Notes: generated by a model not told the origin, from the letters alone. Shown: positions 28,152-38,077, counted from the stretch's first letter. The stretch: 64,000 nucleotides of DNA from Cryomorphaceae bacterium (GCA_905182525.1 CAJJBV010000004.1:196068-260067), one strand, 5' to 3'. Numbers and translations are program-made.

Positions 28152-30373
28152 TCTACAATAATTTCATCAATAAATAGCCAGCTTCCTGAACCTGCGGCTT
28201 CATGCCAAGAGGGTAGTTTTTTAATATTTTTTGCAAATATTTTTAAATATCTTACTTCTAGTTCCAAATTTTTAAAACTTGCTTTTTTTATAAACTTCCC
28301 TCTTTTTTTTGTATTTCCAAAAGATTTAATTTTCTCACTTTTCTCCCAATTTATAGAATCTTTCGAAGACATTATTGATATATATTTTGGAAGAACTATC
28401 CATGAGTTAATATATTGATAAAAATTCATTGATATATTATTAACTTTAATGATTGAGTCTAAATCAATTATCACATTAATATCTGACCCAGAAAAACCTT
28501 GCCATAAACCATCTTTAAAGTCTAAACTACCCAGCTCTCCATTTGTCAAGCTAGATTTCCCCTCACTAGGATAGCTTTCACTATACAGTTTATCATATTT
28601 TATTTTTTTATTAAGGGCTAAATGAATGGCAAATTTTTTAATTTCTATATCTCCATATTTGTTGCCGTCTTTAAATGCTTGGACAGTTAAATCTCCAGAT
28701 TTTTTAATTTCTAGGGTTTGTTTCTCTTGTAGTTTTTTGAAGATTCCATCACCCCAATGATATGAGAAATTTAAATTCTTAACTTTTGAATTAATGACTA
28801 CTTTATTTTTAAAATCTTCATTTTTTAATTTAATATTTACTGGGTTAGCTTCAATTCCATAATTTACTTTTAATTTATTAAGAATGTTGTAGTGGTCCTG
28901 AACTCTATTTTGAAAACCTTTATAATCTTTTTCATTCTTAGACCATAGAACTTCACTGATTGCCAGTAGCCGAGGAAAAGCTTTTCTATCTAATTCTTTT
29001 TCGTTTGGTATTCTTTCTGACCATAAATTACATTCTCCACCAATAATTAGTTTTTTTTCTGAGGGATTTAATCCTTTTGGAATTGGGTTGAAGCTATAAA
29101 CTTTCTCAAGGTCAATTGATTTAATTTCATAATCAAAATAACAATGTGAAGTAGGGGACATAATTACTTTTTTACCTTCCTTGACTGCTTTAATTCCTCC
29201 AGTAAATCCTCTCCACGATTGTATAGTTACATCACCTTTTATGGAACTTTCATTTATTTCATCCCAACCAATTATTTTTTTGTTTTTCCTTTCTAAAATT
29301 CTAGCTACTCTTTCTATAAAGTAATTTTGTAGTTCGTGTTCATTTTTTAATCCTTCATCTTTAATTCTTTTTTGACATTTTTCACAATTTTCCCATCTAA
29401 ATTTTGGTGCTTCATCTCCACCTATATGAATTCTATCACTTGGAAAAATTTCTGTTATTTCCTGAAAAATATTTTCAAGAAAAGTAAAAACAGAATCATT
29501 TCCTGCACAGTAAATATCTTTAAAAACTCCCCAAGAGTTAGAAACATTTATTATTTCATCTTTGCAAGACAGGTATGGATAGGAAGCTATTGCAGCTTGA
29601 GAATGACCAGGAAGTTCTATTTCTGGAATTACCTCAATGTATCTATCACTAGCATATTTTACTATCTCTTTTATCTCTTTTTTTGTATAATAACCACCAT
29701 ATTTTTTTAATGAGTCTTTTCTCCAGGAACCAATAGAATTTAACTTAGGATATTTACCACTTTCTATTCTCCAACCTTGGTCTTCGGTTAGATGCCAATG
29801 AAGAACATTCATTTTATAAATAGATAATAAGTCTAGGTATTTTTTAATTGTCTTAACAGAAAAGAAGTGCCTGCAGCAGTCCATTAAGAAACCTCTATGT
29901 TGGAATGTGTTTTTATCTTTAATTTCAATACACGGTAGAGTTAATTGTTGATCTACATTGTTATTATTTAAGGTAATTAATTGAAATAATGTTTGTAAAC
30001 CATAAAAAACCCCCTTTTTACTGCCTTTAATTTTTATACTATCATCACTTATCTTTAGTTCGTAATAAGAAGACTCTACGTCTAACTGATCTTCTAAAGT
30101 TATTTTAAAATTGTTTGAAGTATTCTTATTAGAAAACAGATTGGTTTCAGGATAATACTCACGTATTTGATTTTTAAATAATTCTATTTCTTTAATAGAA
30201 CCTTCTTTAATTGATAAATGCTTTGATTTGAAAAAACCACTATTTTTTTTTACTTTCCATGGCCTTGGAATAATGGAGATATTACCTACAAATTTTTCAG
30301 AAATAGAAGGTGAATTACAACTTATTAAAAATAGAATTAAAAGACTTATTGTTATTCTAAGGTTACCAGTCAA
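28148..30373 (-). CDS. GH20 beta-N-acetylhexosaminidase lipoprotein with C-terminal discoidin-like domain
   Basis: Removes terminal N-acetylhexosamine residues. The GH20 domain-2 lead-in (FYGLQTLFQLI) is followed by HRGFLMDCCRHFF, HWHLTEDQGWRIE, and the catalytic Asp-Glu pair in HIGGDEAPKFRW. The C-terminal 140 residues hold a chitobiase-type segment and an F5/8 type C-like domain (DGLWQGFSGSDINVIIDL). No ATG fits: the open frame upstream runs inside the preceding asparaginase gene. I chose TTG at 30373 because it overlaps that gene's end and yields a clean lipoprotein signal (MTGNLRITISLLILFLISC). The start is therefore tentative; the function is secure. Confidence 0.9.
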   Translation of the reverse strand: MTGNLRITISLLILFLISCNSPSISEKFVGNISIIPRPWKVKKNSGFFKSKHLSIKEGSIKEIELFKNQIREYYPETNLFSNKNTSNNFKITLEDQLDVESSYYELKISDDSIKIKGSKKGVFYGLQTLFQLITLNNNNVDQQLTLPCIEIKDKNTFQHRGFLMDCCRHFFSVKTIKKYLDLLSIYKMNVLHWHLTEDQGWRIESGKYPKLNSIGSWRKDSLKKYGGYYTKKEIKEIVKYASDRYIEVIPEIELPGHSQAAIASYPYLSCKDEIINVSNSWGVFKDIYCAGNDSVFTFLENIFQEITEIFPSDRIHIGGDEAPKFRWENCEKCQKRIKDEGLKNEHELQNYFIERVARILERKNKKIIGWDEINESSIKGDVTIQSWRGFTGGIKAVKEGKKVIMSPTSHCYFDYEIKSIDLEKVYSFNPIPKGLNPSEKKLIIGGECNLWSERIPNEKELDRKAFPRLLAISEVLWSKNEKDYKGFQNRVQDHYNILNKLKVNYGIEANPVNIKLKNEDFKNKVVINSKVKNLNFSYHWGDGIFKKLQEKQTLEIKKSGDLTVQAFKDGNKYGDIEIKKFAIHLALNKKIKYDKLYSESYPSEGKSSLTNGELGSLDFKDGLWQGFSGSDINVIIDLDSIIKVNNISMNFYQYINSWIVLPKYISIMSSKDSINWEKSEKIKSFGNTKKRGKFIKKASFKNLELEVRYLKIFAKNIKKLPSWHEAAGSGSWLFIDEIIVE

Positions 30374-31358
30374 GATCGTATTTGCTGTCAATAAGTTTAG
30401 ATTCTTGAGCATCTTGATAGGCATAATTAAAACCTGAATATAAGCTATAAGATCCGATTTCACCATTTTTATTCATTGCAATAAATCCAACTTGCAAGTC
30501 TTTTAAGTCTTTGTTTGAATTTTTTATTCTTTGTACAGCTATTTTACATGCCTCTTGTGGACTTGAACCATTTCTCATTAATTCTACAATAGCATGAGAT
30601 CCACAAATTTTAATTATTGCTTCGCCCATTCCTGTTGCACAAGCAGCACCAACGTCATTGTCTAAATAAACTCCTGAACCAATAATTGGAGAATCGCCCA
30701 CTCTTCCTGCTAATTTATATGCCCATCCACTAGTAGTACATCCAGTTGATAAATTTCCAAGCTGATCAATGGCAATCATTGCAATAGTATCATGATTTTC
30801 ATGATTTATTGCTGGAAGAACATTTTTATTTTCCTTTTTCCATTCTTCCCACTTTATTCTAGAGCTTTCAGTTAATAAATTTTTGTGCTTAAAGTTTTTA
30901 GAAATAGCAAAATCATAGGCTCCTTTACCGCTTAGCATTACGTGTGGAGTGTCTTCCATCACTTTTCTAGCTACAGAAATTGGATTTTCAATATTAGAAA
31001 TATAGCTAACTGATCCACAATTGAAATTGTGATCCATAATACAAGCATCTAGAGTAACATTTCCATTTGCATCAGGCAACCCACCTAGTCCTACGCTTGT
31101 ATTTTCAGAATCAGATTCTGTTACGTTTAGCCCTTTTTCAATAGCATCTATTGCAGGACCATTATTTTTTAATATTTCAATTGCTGTTTTATTAGCTTCT
31201 ATTCCAGAATTCCAGGTGGAAATAACTTTGATTTTATCAATTCCCAGTGGTGGAGGTAATATTTCATTTTTTAAAGAGGTTTCATTTGGATTACAACCAT
31301 CAATAATTAGAGCTGTAGTTCCTAAGGTTCCTATTTTAACAAAATCTCTTCTTTTCAT
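30363..31358 (-). CDS. N4-(beta-N-acetylglucosaminyl)-L-asparaginase (aspartylglucosaminidase)
   Basis: An Ntn-hydrolase that splits the GlcNAc-Asn linkage of N-glycoproteins. The 331-residue protein starts with a Tat-like signal (MKRRDFVKIGTLGTTALI). The autocatalytic cleavage site precedes the Thr nucleophile in NHDTIAMIAID, followed by GCTTSGWAYKLAGRVGDSPIIG, the substrate-binding core, and GAACATGMGEAII. The combination with GH20 and GH92 genes favours aspartylglucosaminidase over isoaspartyl dipeptidase. It is the first gene of the set asparaginase-GH20-cutC. Confidence 0.9.
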   Translation of the reverse strand: MKRRDFVKIGTLGTTALIIDGCNPNETSLKNEILPPPLGIDKIKVISTWNSGIEANKTAIEILKNNGPAIDAIEKGLNVTESDSENTSVGLGGLPDANGNVTLDACIMDHNFNCGSVSYISNIENPISVARKVMEDTPHVMLSGKGAYDFAISKNFKHKNLLTESSRIKWEEWKKENKNVLPAINHENHDTIAMIAIDQLGNLSTGCTTSGWAYKLAGRVGDSPIIGSGVYLDNDVGAACATGMGEAIIKICGSHAIVELMRNGSSPQEACKIAVQRIKNSNKDLKDLQVGFIAMNKNGEIGSYSLYSGFNYAYQDAQESKLIDSKYDLDW

Positions 31359-31428
31359 TAGATGAATTTAGTTTTTTTAATTTTTTGAAAAAAAATAAAA
31401 AATAAAATACGTAGTTATTAGGTGCTGA

Positions 31429-31779
31429 TTATGTTAATGAATTATTTGTTTCATTTGGGAAAATGACAGATGGCTCAAAACTTTTAGCCATTTCAAAATC
31501 CATAGTTGCATAGGATATTATAATAACAATATCACCTTTTGCAACTTTTCTTGCAGCTGGTCCATTTAGTGTTATTTCTCCACTTGCTCTTTTACCTGGA
31601 ATGACATAGGTTTCTATTCGTTCTCCGTTATTGATATTCACTACCTGTACTTTTTCCCCAGCTATAATATTAGAGGCTTCCATTAGATTTCTATCTATTG
31701 TAATACTTCCAATATAGTTTAAGTCGGCACCTGTAACTTTAACTCTATGAATTTTAGATTTAAGAATTTGAATATGCAT
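31429..31779 (-). CDS. panD: Aspartate 1-decarboxylase PanD
   Basis: Makes beta-alanine for pantothenate and CoA synthesis. The 116-residue pro-enzyme contains the self-cleavage site Gly-Ser in [10 protein letters not shown], which creates the pyruvoyl group, and conserved [13 protein letters not shown] and [20 protein letters not shown] segments. Length is standard. It is a single gene with its own promoter-like box 5 bases upstream. Confidence 0.95.
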   Translation of the reverse strand: MHIQILKSKIHRVKVTGADLNYIGSITIDRNLMEASNIIAGEKVQVVNINNGERIETYVIPGKRASGEITLNGPAARKVAKGDIVIIISYATMDFEMAKSFEPSVIFPNETNNSLT

Positions 31780-31783
31780 GCTG

Positions 31784-31791
31784 CAAATATA
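31784..31791 (-). promoter_or_regulatory. Promoter -7 box candidate of panD
   Basis: TATATTTG on the minus strand at 31791-31784 matches the Bacteroidota -7 consensus TAnnTTTG. It ends 4 bases before the panD ATG, so the transcript would be leaderless or nearly so. A TTG at -33 is not obvious. Confidence 0.4.
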
Positions 31792-31822
31792 AAATTTTAT
31801 GATTCCGTTTTTTTAATTTTAG

Positions 31823-32685
31823 TTAAAAATTGTAGTCTTTATATTCTTTACTAAATTCTTCTTTTTTAATTTCTTTATTCAAACCTAATTTAGTGTAAAT
31901 ATATTTTTCGTAAAGTCCTTTTCATCATATATCATTTGATATATTGGAAAGTAATTTTCTAAGTTTATATATAGAATAGATGTTTTAGAATAATGATTAG
32001 TAATTATAATTTTTTGATTTTCGTAAAGACTTTTTTTAATATCTATTTCTGGGTTTAACTCTTTAATTTTTGCAATATTGATTAATTTTTCTTGACAAAT
32101 TTGGTTTATTGTTTCGCCAACTTTTGCATAATAAGAGATTTTTTTATAGTCATCATATTCAATTCTCAGTTTATAACATTTTTTATTATCCCAGTTAAAT
32201 ATACCCTCATAATGAATCATTTTCAAAAAGAGATCTTCGTGTTTTTCCATGTAAAATTTGAATGTTTTAGACATTTGGTTAAATCCTGCTTCTGTAATAT
32301 AGTGATGTCCTCCAGCAAGTAAAATACTATTTTCAGGGCTAATTGATAAATTTATGTAAGGAAATGTATTTGGGTTTACTAATGCCTTGCCATCATTTTC
32401 TCCATCAACATACAGTACTTCTGCTCCTTTCCTTGGTTTTTCATTTTTTATATAAATTTTATAAGGACTATTGATAAGTTTTGCATAAAACTTCCCTTCA
32501 ATAAATTCATTATTTTCATTTCTTTCACTTCTGTACATTTCAAATTCTAATTGATTATGAGCGTCAATGGAATCTATTACTCTGCTTATTATTTCTCTTT
32601 TTAATAATTCATTTTGTGACAATACTGGAGAAATAATAAAAATAGATACTATTAATATTATAATATTATATAATTTATATCTCAT
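31823..32685 (-). CDS. DUF1571 family exported protein with embedded LysM-like segment, 3' frameshift
   Basis: A signal peptide (residues 1-23, ending VLSQ) precedes a DUF1571 domain with the typical IKNEKPRKGAEVLYVDGEND and GGHHYITEAGF. Residues about 186-230 (YYAKVGETINQICQEKLINI and the following NPEIDIKKSLYENQKIIIT) look like a LysM repeat inserted within the domain. In the raw frame the protein ends MIYDEKDFTKNIFTLN at 31885. Adding one A in the four-A run at 31919-31922 restores DEKGLYEKYIYTKLG and a tail ending KEYKDYNF at 31823, the family-typical C-terminus. The 5' end overlaps the nitroreductase stop by 11 bases. The protein may bind peptidoglycan; its role is unknown. Confidence 0.72.
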
Positions 32686-33460
32686 GTATAAAATAGCTAC
32701 TGTTAAATCTTACTTGCTTCCCATATACTCCGTTAATTGCTCTTTTACCAGCGCTAATAACCATAGAGATTTCTGCGGGATTTCGCAGCCCCAACAGTTT
32801 TTTAATTCTTTTTGAATCTATTCCTTCCATTGGACAGCTGTCGTAGCCATATGCTCTTAATGATAACATTAAGTTTTCACAAGCTAATGCTGTTGACTTA
32901 TGTGCCCATATTGCCATTCCTCTTTTGTTATATGGTTCCCTAGGAGTTGGCTTTTTAATTCCTCTTAGTTCCATTGCCAGTTTTTTTATATAACCTCTTA
33001 TAGAAAACAAACCTTGATTATATGCTAAGGGAACTATTACACCGTAATATTTTTTTATTGATTTTGGTGCTTTTTCTCCCATTTCATCTATTAGTTTTAG
33101 CATTCGTTTTTGATTTACCTTCCAATAGTCTGGTCTAGCAACTGCTACCACTAACTCTTGTGCTGTTGATGCAGCTGGCTGACCTAAGCAGTAAGAAATA
33201 ATTTTTTTTTTATTTTCTTTACTTTTTACCCAGAAGAATTCCCATGGTTGCAGGTTAGATGAGTTTGGCGCCAGTAAAGCCAATTCCAGGCATTCTTTCA
33301 TGTGCTTTTCTATTACTGGTTCTTGATTGTAGTTTCTTACACTTCTTCGGCTTTTAATTGTTTTTATAAAATCTTCTTTTTTAATTTTTTCTGCTTTTTC
33401 TATATAGCTATTTCTAGATTCAAAGAGTTCATTTAAGATTGGTTTTTTTTCAGTAGCCAT
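32675..33460 (-). CDS. Nitroreductase family protein (FMN-dependent oxidoreductase)
   Basis: A 261-residue flavoprotein. The FMN-binding opening is IKSRRSVRNYNQEPV, followed by LALLAPNSSNLQPWEFFWV, and a distal flavin segment CENLMLSLRAYGYDSCPMEG. It would reduce nitro or quinone-like compounds with NAD(P)H, true substrate unknown. It is a little longer than minimal nitroreductases, with an insertion near residues 140-170. The last 11 bases overlap the start of the DUF1571 gene, so the two are coupled. Confidence 0.88.
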   Translation of the reverse strand: MATEKKPILNELFESRNSYIEKAEKIKKEDFIKTIKSRRSVRNYNQEPVIEKHMKECLELALLAPNSSNLQPWEFFWVKSKENKKKIISYCLGQPAASTAQELVVAVARPDYWKVNQKRMLKLIDEMGEKAPKSIKKYYGVIVPLAYNQGLFSIRGYIKKLAMELRGIKKPTPREPYNKRGMAIWAHKSTALACENLMLSLRAYGYDSCPMEGIDSKRIKKLLGLRNPAEISMVISAGKRAINGVYGKQVRFNSSYFIHEI

Positions 33461-33578
33461 TGCATATTTTTTTCAATTTACTAATTCCAAATTTAATTTT
33501 TTGTCAATTAGAACTTAAATACTTTATGTTCTTCTTTTATATATTGATAAATAATTAAATTAGTTACAAATATTATTT

Positions 33579-34778
33579 ATGGATATTATTATTGTCATTA
33601 CCCTCGTTTTAATTTTAGCAGCTGTTGTATTTCTAATTACTAGAAAAACAGTTGACAATAGCCCCTTGCAAGATGCTCTAGAAGAAGAAAGAAATAAGAT
33701 TTCTGACTTAGAAAAAAAGGTAGCTGCAAAAGAAGTAGAAATAAATATACACCAACAAAGTATTGAAATCGCAAATACTAAACTAACTTCCTTTGAGCAA
33801 ATTAAGATAGAAAAAACTCAATTTCAGGAAAGATTAAAACTTATTGAAATTGAAAGAAATAATCTTAAAAATGAAAACACCAAATTAATTCAAGAGGAAG
33901 AAAACAGGAATACAACTCTTAGAAAATCTATTGAATCTACTAACACCTTACAAGAAAGTTTAGAAAATGAAAAACAAAGAGTCAATGACGATAGAGTGAA
34001 AGAAGCTCAACAAGAGTTAGAGAATCTAAAACAAACCTGGAGAGATCACGAAAAAGATGTAGAAAATCATTTACAATTAATATGTCATAATCATGTAATT
34101 AAGTACATAAGTCAAGAAGACTTTCCCCACGCACGAAATAAGCCTGATAATTCTATTGAAATAATGGATCAACTAATTGTTTTTGATGCAAAAAGCCCTG
34201 CAAATGATGACTTAAATAATTTCCCGAAGTACATAAAGTTACAAACTGAAAATTTAAATAAATATGCAAAGCATGAAGACGTGAAAAAAGATTTATTTCT
34301 TGTAATTCCATCAAATACCTTACACGTTATTAAACAATTCACTTACAATATTGGAGACTACAATGTTTATATTATAACTAAAGATTCGTTAGAACCTATT
34401 ATTTTAAGTTTGAAGAAAATAGAAGAATATGAATTTGCAGATAAATTAAGCCCAGAAGAAAGAGATAATGTTTGTAGAATTATCGGAAAATTTGCACATA
34501 CTACTAAAAGAAGAATCCAGATTGATCAATTTTTTGCCGAAGAGTTTTTAGATACTTTACAAAAAGCGAAGCAATTGCCTAAAGAAATTTTAGAAAGTGT
34601 TATTGAATTTGAAAATGCTGAAAAACTAAACCCGCCCATGGAGAAGCGGAAAAAACAAATCATAACCAACGATTTAAGAGAAAAGTCCATTCAGATAAAA
34701 AAAGAAATTCAAATAAGAGATATTCCAGAGATTCAAGCAAATATTAAGTTTGTTGAAAATCAAAATAATGACCAATAA
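33579..34778 (+). CDS. RmuC-like membrane-anchored coiled-coil protein
   Basis: A 399-residue protein with one N-terminal transmembrane helix (residues 2-21), a long coiled coil (about 30-165) and a globular part (170-345) containing VFDAKSPANDDLNNFPKYI. The D-x-K arrangement in that stretch and the overall design resemble RmuC, a PD-(D/E)XK nuclease-like protein thought to limit inversions at repeats. The match is not textbook, so function is tentative. It lies upstream of umuDC with a 95-base gap, a DNA-repair neighbourhood that fits. Confidence 0.6.
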   Translation: MDIIIVITLVLILAAVVFLITRKTVDNSPLQDALEEERNKISDLEKKVAAKEVEINIHQQSIEIANTKLTSFEQIKIEKTQFQERLKLIEIERNNLKNENTKLIQEEENRNTTLRKSIESTNTLQESLENEKQRVNDDRVKEAQQELENLKQTWRDHEKDVENHLQLICHNHVIKYISQEDFPHARNKPDNSIEIMDQLIVFDAKSPANDDLNNFPKYIKLQTENLNKYAKHEDVKKDLFLVIPSNTLHVIKQFTYNIGDYNVYIITKDSLEPIILSLKKIEEYEFADKLSPEERDNVCRIIGKFAHTTKRRIQIDQFFAEEFLDTLQKAKQLPKEILESVIEFENAEKLNPPMEKRKKQIITNDLREKSIQIKKEIQIRDIPEIQANIKFVENQNNDQ

Positions 34779-34873
34779 AAAGTAAAATCATATTTGTTAA
34801 AAAATATTGATCAATTAATTTATTTCTTTTAAAATAAAAAAAGAAATTCACCACTTGTTAATAAAACATTCCT

Positions 34874-35323
34874 TTGAAAAAATTAAAACGTGTACATACA
34901 GGTAAAGAACTAAGTTTCTATTCTATGGAAGAGAAGACTCTAGATATTCCTTTTTATCAATCTAATGTTTCTGCTGGTTTCCCATCTCCAGCAGAAGATT
35001 TTATGGAACTAGATTTAAATTTACAAGAATATTTAGTGCAGCATCCTTCAGCCACTTTTTGTGTTAAGGTGACAGGTGATTCTATGCAAAATGCAGGTAT
35101 TTTCAGCGGCGATGTAATGGTAGTAGACCGAGCTCTAGAGCCCAAGAATAAGACCATAGTTTTGGCGGTACTAGATGGAGAATTTACTGTTAAGAGAATT
35201 CATAAAAAAGGAGATTTATTATTTCTAAATCCAGAGAATGATAATTTTAAACCTATTGAAATTACTCAGGAAATGAACTTTAAAGTTTGGGGAGTAGTAA
35301 CTCATATTATACACAAAGTATGA
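34874..35323 (+). CDS. umuD: UmuD-type autoproteolytic subunit of error-prone DNA polymerase V
   Basis: A 149-residue S24/LexA-like protein. It has the self-cleavage Ala-Gly bond in [12 protein letters not shown], the catalytic Ser in [16 protein letters not shown] and the catalytic Lys in [10 protein letters not shown]. It starts at TTG 34874, giving [10 protein letters not shown]. An internal ATG at 34925 ([10 protein letters not shown]) is possible but would remove residues before the cleavage site. The stop overlaps the umuC ATG (ATGA), as expected for a coupled pair. I could not identify an SOS box. Confidence 0.92.
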   Translation: MKKLKRVHTGKELSFYSMEEKTLDIPFYQSNVSAGFPSPAEDFMELDLNLQEYLVQHPSATFCVKVTGDSMQNAGIFSGDVMVVDRALEPKNKTIVLAVLDGEFTVKRIHKKGDLLFLNPENDNFKPIEITQEMNFKVWGVVTHIIHKV

Positions 35324-36573
35324 TAGCTTTAGTTGATTGTAATAATTTTTACGCTTCTTGTGAACGGGTTTTTCAGCCGAAACTGGAAAACAAGCCGATT
35401 GTTGTTCTATCTAATAATGATGGATGTGTTATTGCCCGAAGTAACGAGGCTAAGTCTTTAGGTATAAAAATGGGAGCTCCAGCTTTTAAAATGAAGTCTA
35501 TTTTTGACCACCATAACGTTCACGTGTTCTCTTCTAATTTTGCTTTGTACGGTGACCTTTCTAACAGAGTTATGCAAATATTATCTAATGAAGCTCCAGG
35601 AATTGAAATATATTCTATAGATGAAGCTTTTCTAGACGTAAAAGGAATTACTAAACCTTTTAAATTCTCTACCGAGTTAAGAAAAAAAGTAGGGCAGTGG
35701 ACTGGAATTCCAGTTTCAATAGGAATTGCACCTACCAAGACTTTGGCTAAAGTAGCAAATCACATAGCTAAGAAACACAGTAAAGAAGGGGTTTTCTTCA
35801 TGAAAAAACCAAGTACAATAAACCAAGTTCTTAAGAATTTCAGTGTTAATGAACTATGGGGAATAGGTAGAAAGTATTCTGAATTTTTATCTCAAAGAGG
35901 TTATCAAACTGCTTACGATTTAGTTAATGCGAATGAATCTTGGATTAAAAATAACATGACTATTCATGGCCTTAGAATGATTAAAGAATTAAAAGGAATT
36001 TCTTGCCTGCCACTGGAATACGAAACCCAAAGAAAAAAAAACATCTGTACTTCAAGATCATTCGGGATGGATGTGAAAAAACATTCTGAATTAGAAGAAG
36101 CGGTAGCTTCTTACGCATCAACATGCGCTATGAAATTAAGAAAAGAAAAAAGTCTTACTTCTTCCATTTTAGTTTTTATTAAAACAAACTCTTTTAAGGA
36201 TTTAAATAGTCAGTACAATGCTTGTCAGAAAGTTATTTTAGATGTTCCTAGCAACGATAGTATGGAAATTACTAAACAAGCTTTAATAGCTTTAGAAAGA
36301 ATTTATAAAGAAGGATTCAGCTATAAAAAAGCAGGAGTTATTGTAGGAGATATTATTTCTGAAGAATCTAGGCAGTTGAGTTTATTTAGTAATCAAGATA
36401 TTCTTAAAACTAAGAATATAATGAGCGCTATGGATCACGTCAATGAAAAAATGGGGAGGAATAAGGTTAGATTAGCCGCTCAAGGTTTTGATAGGAAATG
36501 GAGGTTGAAACAAGAAAAATTATCATCTTGTTATACTACAAGGTTTGGAGATATTTTAGAAGTTAATATTTGA
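35320..36573 (+). CDS. umuC: Y-family DNA polymerase UmuC (Pol V catalytic subunit)
   Basis: Translesion polymerase of 417 residues. The palm begins [20 protein letters not shown] with the first metal-binding Asp, then [15 protein letters not shown], and the catalytic [13 protein letters not shown] helix-hairpin-helix follows in [15 protein letters not shown]. The little-finger and C-terminal UmuC-specific parts follow ([18 protein letters not shown]). I chose ATG 35320, which overlaps the umuD stop, because the protein then starts exactly at the first beta strand; the frame is open 33 bases further up but only within umuD. Confidence 0.95.
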   Translation: MIALVDCNNFYASCERVFQPKLENKPIVVLSNNDGCVIARSNEAKSLGIKMGAPAFKMKSIFDHHNVHVFSSNFALYGDLSNRVMQILSNEAPGIEIYSIDEAFLDVKGITKPFKFSTELRKKVGQWTGIPVSIGIAPTKTLAKVANHIAKKHSKEGVFFMKKPSTINQVLKNFSVNELWGIGRKYSEFLSQRGYQTAYDLVNANESWIKNNMTIHGLRMIKELKGISCLPLEYETQRKKNICTSRSFGMDVKKHSELEEAVASYASTCAMKLRKEKSLTSSILVFIKTNSFKDLNSQYNACQKVILDVPSNDSMEITKQALIALERIYKEGFSYKKAGVIVGDIISEESRQLSLFSNQDILKTKNIMSAMDHVNEKMGRNKVRLAAQGFDRKWRLKQEKLSSCYTTRFGDILEVNI

Positions 36574-36753
36574 AAATAGATCTTAATTATTTTTTTATTT
36601 TGAAATAGATTAAACCAGCATCTAGTTAATTAGTTAATAATCAGAGTCAATCGAGGCTATGAATTCTATTGTTGAAAAACTTTTTAAAAACTTCTGAAAT
36701 TAAATTGTTTGAAGTTAAAAGTTTCTAATTATTTTAGAATTAAATATTATAAA

Positions 36754-36924
36754 ATGGAAGTGTCATCTAACATAAATACAGAAATAGAATCATTAAAAAC
36801 TAAATTAACTGGAAATATGATGGAGGATATGGAGATAAGGGATCAAATCCATAATTTAGAAATGAAACTAAAAGGAGTTAAACCAGAAGATTCTCATTTT
36901 GATTGTATAGGTTGTGGATCTTAA
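36754..36924 (+). CDS. Small conserved Flavobacteria protein with C-terminal CIGCGS
   Basis: A 56-residue protein that starts at ATG 36754 (MEVSSNINTEIESLKTKLTG) and ends SHFDCIGCGS. The helical, charged body and a CxxC end recall a small uncharacterised protein seen in many Flavobacteriia, where the end reads like DCVGCGS. Two cysteines at the end suggest metal or thiol chemistry, but no function is known. The open frame extends 15 codons upstream in AT-rich sequence, which I do not count. A terminator-like hairpin follows. Confidence 0.6.
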   Translation: MEVSSNINTEIESLKTKLTGNMMEDMEIRDQIHNLEMKLKGVKPEDSHFDCIGCGS

Positions 36925-36938
36925 AAAGAATTTTATAT

Positions 36939-36970
36939 GTAGCATTATTTAAAATGCTGCTACTTGTTTT
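36939..36970 (+). terminator. Probable Rho-independent terminator after the small CIGCGS gene
   Basis: GTAGCA at 36939-36944 pairs with TGCTAC at 36958-36963, with further partial pairing inside, and is followed by TTGTTTT. It ends the umuDC-side transcripts before the convergent gene that ends at 37004. Confidence 0.55.
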
Positions 36971-37003
36971 GCAGATTAAAATCATTTTGGGTTAGAAAAA
37001 AAT

Positions 37004-37774
37004 CTACTTTTGTTTCGCTAATTTTTTTGCCATTTTGGATACAGACTTTTCAATTTTTGATTCCATATCAATAAGTAATTTTTCTGAAGCTTCATAAACC
37101 ATAGGTTTTAATTTCTTTGGATCTACAACAATTCCTCCAACTCCCATCACTCCACTATTTGAAGTAGCGCGTTCTTTGAGCTTAAATATTCTCTTACCAA
37201 ATTTATTAAACATTTTAATGTTGCAGTAAGCATATACTTTTTTGCTAGAAAGTCCCATTGCGCCAGCAGCATCATATAAATTATAATTAATGTAAGCAAT
37301 CATTACAGCATCAACATCTGGAAAAATTTCAAAACATTTTTCAATTGCCTTTTTATCATTTACAATACCAAAAGCTGCTATATTTTTATAACCTTCAGCA
37401 GAAACATATGGATTCAATAAATGATGAGATTCTTTTTCATCATCAGTAATCATTAATGTTGATTTTATCATTTTATAATCTGGATTGCTTACAACATCAT
37501 TTTTATTCATAAATGGAAAACTAAAAATAGGAATCATTTTTTCATCAATAATTTTTTCAAATTTTACTACCGTTCCAGAAATATCAAAAGAAGAATCTTT
37601 TAATAAAGCTTCAAAAAGCAAGGTATTCATTGGGTCATCTGATAGGTTCTTGTTACCAAATATAGAAATTATGGCAGCTTTGTTAATTTGAGCATTTACA
37701 TTTAATATTGAAAAAAAAGCAATTGCAACTATTGATATAATATTTTTCTTTTTTAAGCTAATTTTTGATTTCAT
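37004..37774 (-). CDS. Hypothetical exported protein
   Basis: A 256-residue protein with a basic, hydrophobic signal peptide (residues 1-28, ending NVNA before Q). The mature part alternates strands and helices. It contains MIAYINYNLYDAAGAMGLSSKKV, shown here only as its central feature, and a glycine-rich SNSGVMGVGGIVVDP. A lysine-rich amphipathic C-terminus follows. I do not recognise the family. It stands alone between the umuDC group and the cassette-like region and probably acts in the periplasm. Confidence 0.6.
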   Translation of the reverse strand: MKSKISLKKKNIISIVAIAFFSILNVNAQINKAAIISIFGNKNLSDDPMNTLLFEALLKDSSFDISGTVVKFEKIIDEKMIPIFSFPFMNKNDVVSNPDYKMIKSTLMITDDEKESHHLLNPYVSAEGYKNIAAFGIVNDKKAIEKCFEIFPDVDAVMIAYINYNLYDAAGAMGLSSKKVYAYCNIKMFNKFGKRIFKLKERATSNSGVMGVGGIVVDPKKLKPMVYEASEKLLIDMESKIEKSVSKMAKKLAKQK

Positions 37775-38077
37775 GACTGTATTTTTAAGAAAAAGGTATA
37801 TAAATTAAAATAATTATTTTTTTTAAAGTTGCAAATTTATAACTAGGAAACCATAAAAAGTACCACCTAATTATTAATTAATCTACCATGTAATAGCTTA
37901 AAATTATAAGTTAATTATGTTTTATATTGGTTAATTTCCAATACAAAAAGTAATTACCTTTGATTATCAATAAGTTATAATTTAAAGGTACAAATAAGGT
38001 ACAAATCGGTACTGAAAACCCTTTGCTTTCTTAACTAAGTCAACTTTTTCTTACTTTAATGGTTTAAAACTTACAAA
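37775..38077. other. AT-rich intergenic region at the left edge of the cassette-like array
   Basis: No gene is visible in this divergent spacer. It carries the promoter of the exported protein at 37004-37774 on one side and repeat copy R1 (38019-38077) on the other. Just before R1 lie two direct copies of GGTACAAAT (37987-37995 and 37998-38006). Similar sequence recurs in inverted orientation after the last repeat at 42833-42852. Confidence 0.5.
38019..38077 (+). repeat. Intergenic repeat R1 of the cassette-like array
   Basis: First copy of a repeat with a 5' block CCCTTTGCTTTCTTAACTAA and a 3' block TTTTTCTTACTTTAATG that runs on to AAAACTTACAAAATGAAG, the last six bases being codons 1-2 of the next gene. 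In R1 the two blocks are nearly adjacent (a short GTCAAC between). There is no gene directly upstream. Confidence 0.8.

Noticed and set aside
36661-36700. 12-codon peptide starting MNSIVEKLF
   Set aside because: It is too short, and neither a leader nor conservation can be judged.
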